The notes below the pieces were generated by a model. The model was not told the DNA's origin. It saw only the letters and a list, made by a program, of their open reading frames with translations, and ran no database searches. From contig NZ_JACHEF010000001.1 in the NCBI RefSeq assembly GCF_014207355.1, positions 62,001 through 126,000 of the forward strand: 64,000 nt of DNA, given 5' to 3'. Shown here piece after piece: positions 26,104-34,929 of the stretch (position 1 is the stretch's first letter; each line of letters starts with the position of its first letter). This DNA comes from Mesorhizobium sangaii. GTDB lineage: Bacteria; Pseudomonadota; Alphaproteobacteria; Rhizobiales; Rhizobiaceae. A program made the translations under genes and the position numbers.

Positions 26104-26382
26104 TTACTTGATATAAACAAGCACGTAGCGGTTCTTGTAGGGCTGGTAATACTTCGTCCCGCATTTCCAGACCACGGCGCCACCGCTGTAGGTGGTCTTC
26201 ACACATCCTTTGGGCAGGGTCGTGATGTAGATGGTCGTCCTCTGGATCACGACCGTTTTTGCTTCCGCCGGGTTGACGAGGCGAAAGCCCAAAATGCCGT
26301 CAAAGCCGTCGCCGGCCACCGAAGAGATCGCGAGCAAACCACAAGTGGCGACCGCGCTATAGAACGAACTGCGACTGATCAT
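26104..26382 (-). CDS. small secreted protein
   Basis: 92 residues. Signal peptide (about 1-22), then a beta-rich segment TVVIQRTTIYITTLPKGCVKT, VVWKCGTKYYQPY and NRYVLVYIK with two cysteines, probably one disulfide. Such short YY-rich exported proteins are common in rhizobia; function unknown. The ATG at 26382 has a GGGGA site. It lies between attR and the degenerate third att copy. Confidence 0.75.
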   Translation of the reverse strand: MISRSSFYSAVATCGLLAISSVAGDGFDGILGFRLVNPAEAKTVVIQRTTIYITTLPKGCVKTTYSGGAVVWKCGTKYYQPYKNRYVLVYIK

Positions 26383-26445
26383 AAGCTTTCCCCTTCCCTC
26401 TACTTGCCGCTCTGGCAGCCTACCAGCAACGCGCAAGACCTCAAA

Positions 26446-26502
26446 GGACTAAAAATCTCTTGATCTCTGATCGTGCGGGTTAGATTCCCGTTGTCCGCAC
26501 CA
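26446..26502 (+). pseudogene. degenerate third copy of the tRNA-Leu 3' part / att core
   Basis: 56 nt align to the att core with six mismatches, including one in the conserved T-loop (TTAGATT for TTCGATT). What follows (TGTTGAAATCAA and an AAGCCCGCCAC hairpin) matches the sequence just inside attL rather than that after attR. So this is the left end of another, decayed element of the same family. Confidence 0.85.
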
Positions 26503-26572
26503 TGTTGAAATCAACGCTCAATGAAGAAGCCCGCCACGGTCAGGCAGCGGACCTTTCGTCGCGCCACTGCGA

Positions 26573-26734
26573 TCAGGAATTCTTATCGCCATTTGGATTT
26601 GGTGCCGGTGCCTCTCGCACGTCTCGCGGTGGCGGATCGACATGTTTGGGCTCCGGCGATGCTTCCTCGTCGGGACGACGGAGTGTCTTCTTCGTATCAG
26701 GCTTCGGTGGCGGATCGTTGACTTTGCTTGGCAT
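26573..26734 (-). CDS. small proline-rich protein
   Basis: 53 residues, MPSKVNDPPPKPDTKKTLRR then DEEASPEPKHVDPPPRD: almost entirely charged or proline, hence disordered. The ATG at 26734 has GGGAGG 8 nt upstream. The open frame extends to 26983 but the upstream part looks less like a gene. An element-type hairpin follows the stop. Function unknown. Confidence 0.55.
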   Translation of the reverse strand: MPSKVNDPPPKPDTKKTLRRPDEEASPEPKHVDPPPRDVREAPAPNPNGDKNS

Positions 26735-26824
26735 GTCCACTTCCTCCCATCCCACTGAAACCGGATCACCGCTCTCTTGTTCCGTGAGACGGTTAAAAGG
26801 CTCGCCGTGTGAGGCACGGCTGTA

Positions 26825-26903
26825 CCTCATCCGGGTGTACCTCATAGAGCCATCTTGCATTCGGGGTTCGTCCCTCACACTCCGTCGGCAGCGGCGCGCT
26901 TCA
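26825..26903. repeat. 79-bp dispersed repeat, copy 2
   Basis: Counterpart of 19271-19348 (see there); starts CCTCATCCGGGTGTACCTCA. Confidence 0.8.
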
Positions 26904-27739
26904 ACCTTTCGGTGGTAGCCCTTCATGCGGATGCGCTCTGGCTCTTGCATTAGCTCGAGCGCATGCTTCGGGTCAGCCAGCACAGCGCCTCCTCGAGCCC
27001 GGACTGGTTAGGCCCAGCGGCCACCGCTGCTAGTCCCCTAGCAAGTCGCTGGGCCGCCCCGGGAAGAATGCACTCCCGTCCGCGCTTCCTTAGGCGCGAT
27101 CTCCTCGATCCTCACCTTGTCGCCGGTCTCCCTTGCCGCCGCCAGCGCTTTGGCCTGTCTTTGGTGGTCCACCACGGTCCGCCAATGCGGCTTATCGAGA
27201 ACGCTCGGTTGCGGCCGGTTTGTGCTTCCACCTTTTGCTACTTCCTTCGTTCATATGGGTGTGTTCCTCTTATATTAGCAGTAGCATATATATCGTCGCC
27301 AGCCGGCGCCGCCCCAACCCGCCCCGCCGGTCAGGCCCAGCCGCCTAGCTGCCGGTCACAACTAGCAACCAGGCCGCTGGGCCGCCCCGCCCGGGTCGTG
27401 TCCCACCGCATAGTCGGCATGATCCAAACGGCAAAAATGCAGGCTCCGCGCCACTCGCTGAAATCGCCAGACACGTCCCGCACCAGTTTCCCAATGCATC
27501 GACTCGCGATCCGGGCCGACCTGTCGATCAGCGCCTGGACATCCAGCTTTGTGGAATTGCGGCACGGCGGCCATTAGCAGGGGAAAACGTCCGAACAGGC
27601 TTCTGTTGCAGGATAGCTAATATTAGGTTGGCTTCAGCCGGCTTGCCCCAACAAGAAGCCCCAAGCCGGCTAGGCTCGGCGGCCTCTCGTCACCCCGATC
27701 GGCTGTCGAGCCGCCTGAAGGCTGATGGCAGAACGAAAA

Positions 27740-27771
27740 GCCTCGCCGCTCCATTTGCGAAGCGGCGAGGC
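27740..27771 (-). terminator. strong hairpin, minus-strand terminator shape
   Basis: GCCTCGCCGCT and AGCGGCGAGGC form a perfect 11-bp stem with a 10-nt loop; on the minus strand it is followed by TTTTCG. No confident minus-strand gene ends here. Confidence 0.6.
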
Positions 27772-28013
27772 CCCCACCCACCCCAATGCCGGCCCCAACA
27801 CCCGGCATTGCTGACAGTGCAAATCTGGTGCCAACCGCAAATGACCCATTATGGGACATCTGCGTGCATCAGTTTAGGCGGCCGTCGTCCAGGATTGGTC
27901 CGGCCGGAATCGCGCGTGGGCGCAGGCGTGGCACGGTTCTTGCTCCGACAGCTTTAGACATGCCGGGCGCAAGACGCTGTTCCACATCGACACCGGCGTG
28001 TGAGGTTGGGACA

Positions 28014-28214
28014 ATGATGTCGCGCAAGCTTCTGTTCGGCCTTCCCGCAGTGTTCCTGGTCACGGCCCTGGGGGTAGCCCTCTTGTCGTCAGAGACCTCA
28101 TGGGAATTTCTGACGGCGATCCAATCCGATTCGGTCTTTTGTTCAAGCGGTCCATCACGCGAGACCGTATCGGCGTCGGCTTCAACGTCACGGACTTTGC
28201 CGTCATGTGGATAG
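28014..28214 (+). CDS. possible small membrane protein
   Basis: 66 residues from tandem ATGs: one hydrophobic helix (LLFGLPAVFLVTALGVALLS) and a serine-rich tail. The ribosome-binding site is weak. Coding status uncertain. Confidence 0.25.
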   Translation: MMSRKLLFGLPAVFLVTALGVALLSSETSWEFLTAIQSDSVFCSSGPSRETVSASASTSRTLPSCG

Positions 28215-28483
28215 CACAGCCAAAATTCGGAAACGAACAGCCTCCTGCGGCGGCGTCTTACCGAGATTGGGTCACGGCACGTTTGGCTTTGATCACTCGG
28301 CTGGCATCGGCCTTTCGCGAATTCGTTGCACCACGCTACCGGCCGGAACTTCACTATATGCGCGGCCCCGGGCCGGCCTCCGCGCGCCGGGCGCGCGAAC
28401 GCTGAATATCCACGGCCAACCGCCCTTGTTCGGCCATCGATCCGAGGCCAGCCTGGCGACAGGATGCAGGCGCCAGAAATCGA

Positions 28484-29062
28484 TCAAACAGGAATCGGAT
28501 TAAGCTTCAGATGCTGGATCAGGATGATGGTCTTGGCGTCGATGATACGGCCATCGGCAATGCCTGCCAGTGCCTCGTCGAGCGGCATTTCCAGCACTTC
28601 GATGTCCTCGCCCTCTTCCGGTGCGCCGCCGCCGGCCGAGATGCGGTCGGCAGGCGAATAGCGGGCGACGAAGAACCAGAGCCGTTCGGTGACGCTGCCC
28701 GGGCTCATATAGGGTGAAAACAGCCGTTGCACGTTCTGCAGCCGGTAGCCCAGCTCTTCCTCGGCCTCCTTGCGGATACAGGTTTCCGGATCGTTTTCGT
28801 CCAACAGGCCGGCACAGGCCTCGATCAGCGGCTCGCGATGGCCGGTGACGTAGGCGGGATAGCGGAACTGGCGCACCAGAAGCACGGTCGAGCGCGAGGG
28901 ATCGTAAGGCAGGATCACCGCGCCGTCGCCGCGATCATAGGTCTGGCGGATCTGCGTTTCCCACTGTCCGTCACGCCGGCGATAGTCGAGGACGGTCTTT
29001 TTCAGGACAGCCCAGTCGTCCGAGAGGATTTCCTCCGAACGGATGCGAATGCGATCTTCCAT
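28484..29062 (-). CDS. nudK: GDP-mannose pyrophosphatase-type Nudix hydrolase
   Basis: 192 residues, same length and motif order as E. coli NudK: N-terminal SEEILSDDWAVLKKTVLDY, QTYDRGDGAVILPY, the Nudix box GLLDENDPETCIRKEAEEEL, LFSPYMSPGSVTERLWFF and the tail DAKTIILIQHLK. The family hydrolyses GDP-mannose and related nucleotide sugars. Several ATGs cluster at the start (29074, 29065, 29062); GGAG is placed best for 29062. Divergent from the OYE gene at 29218. Confidence 0.88.
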   Translation of the reverse strand: MEDRIRIRSEEILSDDWAVLKKTVLDYRRRDGQWETQIRQTYDRGDGAVILPYDPSRSTVLLVRQFRYPAYVTGHREPLIEACAGLLDENDPETCIRKEAEEELGYRLQNVQRLFSPYMSPGSVTERLWFFVARYSPADRISAGGGAPEEGEDIEVLEMPLDEALAGIADGRIIDAKTIILIQHLKLNPIPV

Positions 29063-29217
29063 CATGGTCTCCATGCTACCCAGTCGAGGCGTAGCCGCGA
29101 ACCGGCATTTGCGCAATGCAGGCAATCGGTCCAAAAAGGCAGTGTCACCGTCTCGTGTCTGGCGCGCCTTCGATCCACTACCTAGATAGCGGTTTACCCC
29201 TCCTGGAGCCCTTTCCC

Positions 29218-30321
29218 ATGACCGCATCGCTTTTTCAGCCAATCACCCTTGACGGCCTTACCTTCCCCAATCGCATCGCCGTCGCGCCGATGTGCCAGTA
29301 TTCCGCCGAAGACGGCTCGGCCAGCGACTGGCACCTCTACCACTGGATGAACCTTGCCATGTCCGGCGCCGGCATGGTCATGGTCGAGATGACCGATGTC
29401 GAACGGCGCGGGCGTATCACGCATGGCTGCCTCGGCCTTTATTCCGAAGACAATGAGGCGGCCGCCCGCCGCACGCTGGATGCGGCCAGGCGCGTCGCGG
29501 CTCCCGGCACGAAGTTCGGCTCGCAGCTTGCCCATGCCGGCCGCAAGGCCTCCAACCGCAAGCCGTGGGAGGGCGGCGGGCCGCTGCAGCCAAACGAGGA
29601 TCCCTGGCAGACGGTGTCGGCCTCGGCCATCGCCTACGACACAGGCTGGAACGTGCCGCGCGCGCTGGAGGATGAAGAAATCCTGCAGCTCATCGAAAGC
29701 TTCGCCGAGGCGGCAAGGCGTGCCGAACGCGCCGGCTTCGATTTCCTAGAACTGCACGCAGCACACGGCTATCTGATCTTCCAGTTCCTGTCGCCACTGT
29801 CCAACCAGCGTACGGACCGCTGGGGTGGCTCGCTGGAAAACCGCATGCGCCTTGCCGTCGAGATCGCCAAGGCAGTGCGGAAGGCAACGCCAAATTTGAT
29901 GCTCGGCGCGCGGCTGTCGGTGAAGGACTGGGTCGATGGCGGCTTCGACATCGAGGATGCGATCGAAGTGGCAAAAGCCCTCAAGGATGTCGGCGTCGCC
30001 TATCTCTGCTGCTCGAGCGGCGGCAATTCACCGTTGCAGAAATTGCCCACCGGACCGGGCTACCAGGTGCATCTGGCGGAAGCCGTGCGCAAGGGCGCCG
30101 GCATTGCGACCCGCGCGGTTGGCCTGATCGACGACCCGAAGCAGGCCGAAGCGATCGTCGCCGAGGGCCGCGCCGACATAGTGGCGCTGGCGCGCGCCTT
30201 CCTGGCTGATCCGCGCTGGGGATGGCGTGCCGCGGCCACGTTCAGCGAGACAATCCACCCAGCGCCGCAGCTTGCCCGTTCGGTGACCACGATGCAGCAC
30301 TGGATGAAGGCGGCGGGCTGA
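29218..30321 (+). CDS. old-yellow-enzyme family NADPH dehydrogenase (YqjM-type)
   Basis: 367 residues, an FMN-binding TIM barrel. YqjM-class markers are the N-terminal cysteine in APMCQYSAEDG, HAGRKAS, the substrate-binding His pair in LELHAAHGYLIFQFLSP, and NQRTDRWGGS. It reduces activated C=C bonds (enones, quinones), usually in stress or xenobiotic defence. The ATG at 29218 follows a CTGGAG site. Native substrate unknown. Confidence 0.92.
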   Translation: MTASLFQPITLDGLTFPNRIAVAPMCQYSAEDGSASDWHLYHWMNLAMSGAGMVMVEMTDVERRGRITHGCLGLYSEDNEAAARRTLDAARRVAAPGTKFGSQLAHAGRKASNRKPWEGGGPLQPNEDPWQTVSASAIAYDTGWNVPRALEDEEILQLIESFAEAARRAERAGFDFLELHAAHGYLIFQFLSPLSNQRTDRWGGSLENRMRLAVEIAKAVRKATPNLMLGARLSVKDWVDGGFDIEDAIEVAKALKDVGVAYLCCSSGGNSPLQKLPTGPGYQVHLAEAVRKGAGIATRAVGLIDDPKQAEAIVAEGRADIVALARAFLADPRWGWRAAATFSETIHPAPQLARSVTTMQHWMKAAG

Positions 30322-30362
30322 TCGATCGGTTTTCCTGATCCCGGCGCGGCCCGCAGTTCTGG

Positions 30363-30404
30363 ACAGTTTGCGACAGCTTGGCTTCAATTCTGTTCGCAAA
30401 CTGT
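30363..30404. promoter_or_regulatory. long inverted repeat upstream of the SH3-like gene
   Basis: ACAGTTTGCG...CGCAAACTGT is a perfect 10-bp pair, extended inward by ACAG/CTGT with one bulged base. It lies 42 nt past the OYE stop and 48 nt before the SH3 gene. It could be a terminator stem without a T-run or an operator. Confidence 0.6.
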
Positions 30405-30452
30405 TACCTTGGGTGAGGCTGCGGCGGGCGCGGCCGGGCTTGGGAGGAAACC

Positions 30453-30770
30453 ATGTCGTTCAGGGCATTCTTGCCGGTTGCAGCACTGACGGCTGTGGCC
30501 GGACTCTGGATAGGCGCGTCGACACCGGCCGGCGCGCAATATTGCGAGGGCACGGTGCACGGCCTGTCCGGCCGCTACAATCTGGCGACCGGCAGCGGCT
30601 TTCTCGCCGTGCGGACGCGGCCGAACTCGTCGTCGCGGATGATCGGCCAGTTGTTCAATGGCGACCACACCGAGATCTTCGACCGCCGCGGCAACTGGTA
30701 TCAGGTCGAGATCGGCGGCAGGACCGGCTGGGCAAATGCACGCTGGTTGCGCAACGATTGCGGCTACTGA
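30453..30770 (+). CDS. secreted bacterial SH3 domain protein
   Basis: 105 residues. Signal peptide to about GAQ28, then a single SH3b domain (FLAVRTRPNSSSRMIGQLFN, DRRGNWYQVEIGGRTGWANARWL) framed by cysteines near both ends. Such periplasmic SH3b proteins bind peptidoglycan or partner peptides. The ATG follows GGGAGG. Confidence 0.88.
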   Translation: MSFRAFLPVAALTAVAGLWIGASTPAGAQYCEGTVHGLSGRYNLATGSGFLAVRTRPNSSSRMIGQLFNGDHTEIFDRRGNWYQVEIGGRTGWANARWLRNDCGY

Positions 30771-30784
30771 GACGCCCGTGCATG

Positions 30785-30870
30785 TCACCCAAAAGTGGAT
30801 CCGGTTTTGGGAGCGACTTGCATCAAACAAAGACCTAAAGCGCGTCGCAAACGCGACGCGACTTTTGGGC
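30785..30870. repeat. rhizobial-type intergenic repeat
   Basis: Begins CACCCAAAAGTGGATCCGG and contains CAAACAAAGACCTAAAGCGC and a CGCGTCGC/GCGACGCG pair. It shares its left part with 7871-7895. Pattern recalled from many rhizobial intergenic regions. Confidence 0.65.
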
Positions 30871-30921
30871 GCAGGCTGAAGGACATGGTTGCAACCAAAT
30901 TGGCTGCTTTGCGTTGCGGCC

Positions 30922-31200
30922 ATGATGGACAACAAACCTTTTGAAGTGCCGGTCGTCGTCGAACTTGGCCACGTCGGCAAATATCGCCATATCCGCAGTG
31001 CCCAGGAAGCGGCGGAGTGCCTGATGACCGTGTGGCCGCTCAATCGCGGTCCGCGTCATCGCGATGCCCTCGACACTTGCCTCAAAGTGCTGGAAGGTTA
31101 TCGTTCGACAGCGGATGCGCGCCGGGCACTGATTGAAGCCGCCAAAGAATCGGAAGTGCTGGTGCCCGACGACAGACTGCCCGACGACCGGCTGCATTGA
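30922..31200 (+). CDS. DUF982 family protein
   Basis: 92 residues: FEVPVVVELGHVGKYRHIRS, CLMTVWPLNRGPRHRDAL, and STADARRALIEAAKESEVLV. This is the DUF982 pattern, a small cytosolic family with many paralogues in Mesorhizobium and no known role. ATG at 30922 or 30925; no clear ribosome-binding site. The end repeats PDDRLPDDRL. Confidence 0.88.
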   Translation: MMDNKPFEVPVVVELGHVGKYRHIRSAQEAAECLMTVWPLNRGPRHRDALDTCLKVLEGYRSTADARRALIEAAKESEVLVPDDRLPDDRLH

Positions 31201-31228
31201 GCAGAAGGACATTCAACTGGAGGTTTTG

Positions 31229-31468
31229 ATGGCGAAGCTGACTTACAAGATCGTCGAGCATGACGGCGGCTGGGCCTACATGGTCGGAGCGACCTACTCG
31301 GAGACGTTTCCCACGCACAAGGACGCGCTGCGGGCCGCCGAGATCGCTTCGGCCGAGCAACAGGTCGCCGGGGCCACTGACGGCATCCAGTACGAGGACG
31401 CCGAAGGCAAATGGCATGAGGAACTGGCCGACGGCCGGGATCGCCCGCAGACAGAAGTCTCCGATTAA
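31229..31468 (+). CDS. DUF2188 family protein
   Basis: 79 residues: KLTYKIVEHDGGWAYMVGAT, ETFPTHKDALRAAEIASAEQ, and IQYEDAEGKWHEEL. DUF2188 is a small beta-alpha domain of unknown function. CTGGAGG precedes the ATG, and it lies 28 nt after the DUF982 gene, probably in one transcript. Confidence 0.88.
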   Translation: MAKLTYKIVEHDGGWAYMVGATYSETFPTHKDALRAAEIASAEQQVAGATDGIQYEDAEGKWHEELADGRDRPQTEVSD

Positions 31469-31621
31469 ATTCTTGTGTCCTGGTTTCAGGAATTGGGCAG
31501 GCAGGGCGCCGACCGTAGACGTCCGGAGAGAAGACGCTCCGCGTCCGGCGGCTGCCCTGCGGCCTCTTTGAGGATGATCTTTTCCGAAAAGAGCTAGCCG
31601 CCTTTCGGGATAATCCTCCAA

Positions 31622-31903
31622 CTATTTGCCGCAATACTGATCGTTCACGTTCCCTTGGGCATTCGCGTCGGGACCGGCCGTGTCGGAGGCACAAGGCCCG
31701 ATCGGTCCGGTGCCCAGGGTGTTCAATCCTGAGCGGTCGCCGTTGATGCTTCCGGTGGTGGTGGTATCGACGCTTGTATGGTTTCCATTGCCGAACGGCC
31801 ACCAGTCGTGCTTGTTGGAATAGGTGCTGTCCGACGACTGTGCCATCGCCGATGTGGCAAGACCAATCGTCAGAACGGATGCTGCGAGAAGTTTCGTGAC
31901 CAT
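31622..31903 (-). CDS. small secreted protein rich in Asn, Gly and Thr
   Basis: 93 residues. Signal peptide VTKLLAASVLTIGLATSAMA, then a low-complexity mature part (HDWWPFGNGNHTSVDTTTTG) with two cysteines. Rhizobial secreted-protein type; function unknown. It is followed on the same strand's upstream side by the hydrolase at 31958, 54 nt away. Confidence 0.7.
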   Translation of the reverse strand: MVTKLLAASVLTIGLATSAMAQSSDSTYSNKHDWWPFGNGNHTSVDTTTTGSINGDRSGLNTLGTGPIGPCASDTAGPDANAQGNVNDQYCGK

Positions 31904-31957
31904 TGAATTACTCCGTGTCTTTGCCGCCTTGGGTGCGACACGACTAAAACCCGGCAA

Positions 31958-32971
31958 TCAGCCGGATGGTTCAGTGAAATTGTCGTGAGGCCGCGGTGAT
32001 GTCCGAGCGGCGAACGCCCGGTTGGCGACGCGCTTGATGAAGGCCACAATCCGCTCCGGCGCGACGAATTGCGGCATGTGCCCCATGCCCTCGACCAATT
32101 CGAAATCGAGCCCGTCGATCCTGGACCTCATCGGCGCGCCTTGGGTGTGGAAGGTAGTGACGCGATCGGCATCGCCGAAGAGAATGCCGGCCGGCATGGC
32201 GATCTCGCCATAGCGCTTCTCGATGCGGCCAAGGTCACGCTCGATCGCCACGACATCGGAGGACATGGCATAGAAATGGGCCGGCCTGAGCCCGAGCCAG
32301 CCGCCTCCTCCGACCATGTAATCGCCGGGCAGGACCTGCGGCGCGAAGATGAACTCCATTGTCGGCCGCGCATATCTGAGGCTTGTCGGTATCGCCACCG
32401 TGTAGCTCATGATCCAGCGCCACAGGCGTGACGGAATATAGAGTGAGCCGAACTTTTCGCGCCCGCCGGCTTCCATATGGGTCAATGGCGCCAGGAGAGC
32501 GATGCCGGAAATCGCTTCGGGATGTTCCACCGCCAGGGTCAGCGCGATGGCACCACCCAGGGAATGACCGACCACCAGCGGCTTTTCCAGCCTGAGAGCT
32601 TCAATGAAGCGTCGCACGATCTCGCCCTGTTCGGGCAGCCGCCCCGTCGCCCCGCTCGCACGCACCGAATAGCCCGCGCCTGGTCGATCGAGCGCGATCA
32701 ACCGGTAGCCCGCACCTAGCCGTCCGAACAGCGTGTGCCGGAAATGGTGGAGTTGCGCGCCAAGCCCGTGCAGGAAGACGATCGGCAGCCCCTCGCCCTG
32801 GTCGACATAGTGGATGCGGTTGCCGTCTAGCTCGATGAATTTTCCAACCGGCGGCACCAGCCTCTCGGCCTTGGCCGCGATCAACAGCGTCGCCAGTACC
32901 AGGCTTGCGATCCCCAGGACCGCCAGCAACAACAGCCCGGCTACCAGCCATGACAGAATCGACAGGAGCAT
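31958..32971 (-). CDS. membrane-anchored alpha/beta hydrolase
   Basis: 337 residues. An N-terminal hydrophobic segment (about 3-33) acts as anchor or uncleaved signal. The hydrolase fold follows: VFLHGLGAQLHHFRH, nucleophile GHSLGGAIAL (Ser), FGDADRVTTF (Asp) and EGMGHMPQFVAPE (His). Periplasm-facing esterase or haloalkane-type hydrolase; the substrate is not evident. Confidence 0.87.
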   Translation of the reverse strand: MLLSILSWLVAGLLLLAVLGIASLVLATLLIAAKAERLVPPVGKFIELDGNRIHYVDQGEGLPIVFLHGLGAQLHHFRHTLFGRLGAGYRLIALDRPGAGYSVRASGATGRLPEQGEIVRRFIEALRLEKPLVVGHSLGGAIALTLAVEHPEAISGIALLAPLTHMEAGGREKFGSLYIPSRLWRWIMSYTVAIPTSLRYARPTMEFIFAPQVLPGDYMVGGGGWLGLRPAHFYAMSSDVVAIERDLGRIEKRYGEIAMPAGILFGDADRVTTFHTQGAPMRSRIDGLDFELVEGMGHMPQFVAPERIVAFIKRVANRAFAARTSPRPHDNFTEPSG

Positions 32972-33155
32972 TGTTCACCCGCACCAGAACCGGCTTGAGC
33001 TTAGCCGCATCCGGTGCCGCTGCAACCTTGCATCGAAGCCGGGCCTGGGTTCGATGGATATCTCGCATATCGGCACAAATTGTTCGCCGCCCAGCCGGCA
33101 TTGCGGCTGCTGCCGCGCCGCGCTATCTGAGGCGACTGTCTTGCCGGAGCCTTCC

Positions 33156-33899
33156 ATGCCCGAAATCGTAACCGCCGCCATGCTCGTCATCGGTGACGAG
33201 ATCCTGTCCGGCCGCACCAAGGACAAGAACATCGGTCATCTCGCCGATATCATGACGGCGATCGGCATCGACCTGAAGGAAGTGCGCATCGTTCCGGACG
33301 AGGAAGACGAGATCGTCACGGCGGTGAATGCAGTGCGCGCACGCTACACCTATGTGTTCACCACCGGCGGCATTGGCCCGACGCATGACGACATCACGGC
33401 CGATTCCATTTCCAAGGCCTTCGGCGTGCCTTGCGAATACGATGCCAAGGCCTATGCCATGCTCGAGGCCAGCTATGCGGCGCGTGGCATCGAATACACC
33501 GAGGCCCGCAAACGCATGGCGCGAATGCCGCGTGGCGCCGATCTGATCGACAACCCGGTTTCCGTTGCGCCCGGCTTCCGCATAGGCAACGTCCATGTCA
33601 TGGCCGGCGTCCCGTCGATCTTCCAGGCGATGCTCGACAATGTCGTGCCGACGCTGAAGGCCGGCACCCGGATGCTGTCGGCAAGCGTGCACTGCCCATT
33701 CGGCGAAGGCCTCATCGGCGGACCGCTGGGCGACATCCAGAAAGCGCATCCGGACACGATCATCGGCTCCTATCCGAAATATGGCGATGGCAAATTCTGG
33801 ACCGAACTGGTCGTGCGCGCCCGCAGCCAGGAAGCACTGGATGCAGCACGTGCCGATGTCGAGGCAATGGTGGCCGGGTTCGCCAGCAATCCCGGCTGA
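33156..33899 (+). CDS. CinA-type competence/damage-inducible protein, molybdopterin-binding domain only
   Basis: 247 residues covering the MoaB/MogA-like domain: AAMLVIGDEILSGRTKDKN, FTTGGIGPTHDDIT and RMPRGADLIDNP, then a C-terminal half with GVPSIFQAML. The nicotinamide-nucleotide amidase domain of full CinA is absent, as in many alphaproteobacteria. CinA-N domains have been linked to ADP-ribose or molybdopterin-type chemistry; role here unproven. ATG at 33156. Confidence 0.88.
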   Translation: MPEIVTAAMLVIGDEILSGRTKDKNIGHLADIMTAIGIDLKEVRIVPDEEDEIVTAVNAVRARYTYVFTTGGIGPTHDDITADSISKAFGVPCEYDAKAYAMLEASYAARGIEYTEARKRMARMPRGADLIDNPVSVAPGFRIGNVHVMAGVPSIFQAMLDNVVPTLKAGTRMLSASVHCPFGEGLIGGPLGDIQKAHPDTIIGSYPKYGDGKFWTELVVRARSQEALDAARADVEAMVAGFASNPG

Positions 33900-33981
33900 T
33901 CTGGTCCAGACCGGAACCAAGCGCGACGCTGCAACGTTTCCTTCGTGCAAGTTCGATCGCTTGTAAACTGAGGGGATTACC

Positions 33982-34815
33982 ATGCGATTCAAGACCATCG
34001 TCGCCATTTTGCAAAACGAGCAGGACGCCGAGCGCGTGCTGGACTGCGCCGTTCCGCTCGCCAACCGGTTCCAGAGCCATCTGACTGGTATCCATGCCGA
34101 AACGCTTCCGGTGCCCTTCACCTCGGCCACCGGCTTTCCCGACACCGAGTTCCTGCAGGTTTCGGCCGACATGAACCGGGAGCGGGCCGAGAAGCTGCAG
34201 GCCATTTTCCTAAGGCATATCGAGAGCTCCGGACTTTCCTTCGAGTGGCGAAGCCTGGAGAGCTTTTCGGGCGACAGCGCGCTGACCGGCATTTCCAGCG
34301 TGCGCGCCGCCGATCTGATCATCGCCGCGCAGCGTGAGACGGGCGGCGACCCGAGCGCGGATGTCGATACGCTGGTCTATGATGCCGGGCGGCCGGTGCT
34401 GGTGGTGCCGCATGCCGGCCCGCTGGTCACCACCTTCAAGCATGTTCTGCTCGCCTGGAACGGCAGCAAGGAAGCGGCCCGCGCCGCCTTCGACGCGCTA
34501 CCCTTCATCATCGAAGCCGAGAAAACCGACATATTGGTCATCGACCCACCCGACTCGCTCGACGAGAGCCCGGAGGCTGCCGGGGCCGAAATCGCGTCCG
34601 CGCTATCGCGCCACGGCGCCACCGTCAGCGTCTCGGTGCAGAGATCGGGCGGCAATTCGATCGACGACATCATCCAGACCAGAATCGCGGAGACCGGCGC
34701 CGATCTGCTGGTGCTCGGCGCCTACAGCCATTCCTGGCTGCGCCAGCTTCTGTTTGGCGGCGTGACCCGCACCGTGCTGCGCACAGCGCCGGTGGCGGCC
34801 TTCCTGTCGCGCTAA
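33982..34815 (+). CDS. universal stress protein (double UspA domain)
   Basis: 277 residues. The second half is a clear UspA domain with the ATP-binding pattern LGAYSHSWLRQLLFGGVTRT. The first half is a weaker UspA-like fold (FKTIVAILQNEQDAERVLDC, FSGDSALTGISSVRAADLII). Cytosolic stress protein. It starts 83 nt after the CinA-type gene. Confidence 0.9.
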   Translation: MRFKTIVAILQNEQDAERVLDCAVPLANRFQSHLTGIHAETLPVPFTSATGFPDTEFLQVSADMNRERAEKLQAIFLRHIESSGLSFEWRSLESFSGDSALTGISSVRAADLIIAAQRETGGDPSADVDTLVYDAGRPVLVVPHAGPLVTTFKHVLLAWNGSKEAARAAFDALPFIIEAEKTDILVIDPPDSLDESPEAAGAEIASALSRHGATVSVSVQRSGGNSIDDIIQTRIAETGADLLVLGAYSHSWLRQLLFGGVTRTVLRTAPVAAFLSR

Positions 34816-34929
34816 GTCCACAGCGATCGCTGGCCCCTGCCCTTGCCAAGGCCAAGGCTTTCCAGTTAATTCCGCGCGCATTCCCTTGTTTTCTTGCGCG
34901 CGATCCCCGCGTGCTGCGGAGTGCGCAAC

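Larger units (their letters stand above)
26984..28483. other. 1.5 kb without a confident gene
   Basis: Open frames here are fragmentary, arginine/serine-rich and mutually overlapping. Two imperfectly repeated GC-rich segments (about 27010-27065 and 27325-27395, both containing GCTGGGCCGCCCCG) suggest duplication. A minus-strand stretch near 27060-27170 (KALAAARETGDKVRIEEIAP) looks like decayed coding DNA. A short AT-rich patch lies at 27270-27300. I read it as accessory-region debris. Confidence 0.5.

Noticed and set aside
25856..26206. Minus-strand frames across attR with similarity to the previous one
   Set aside because: The similarity comes only from the att/tRNA repeat.
27623..27859. 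Glycine-rich minus-strand frame (MSHNGSFAVG)
   Set aside because: Overlaps a strong hairpin and lacks a ribosome-binding site or conserved pattern.
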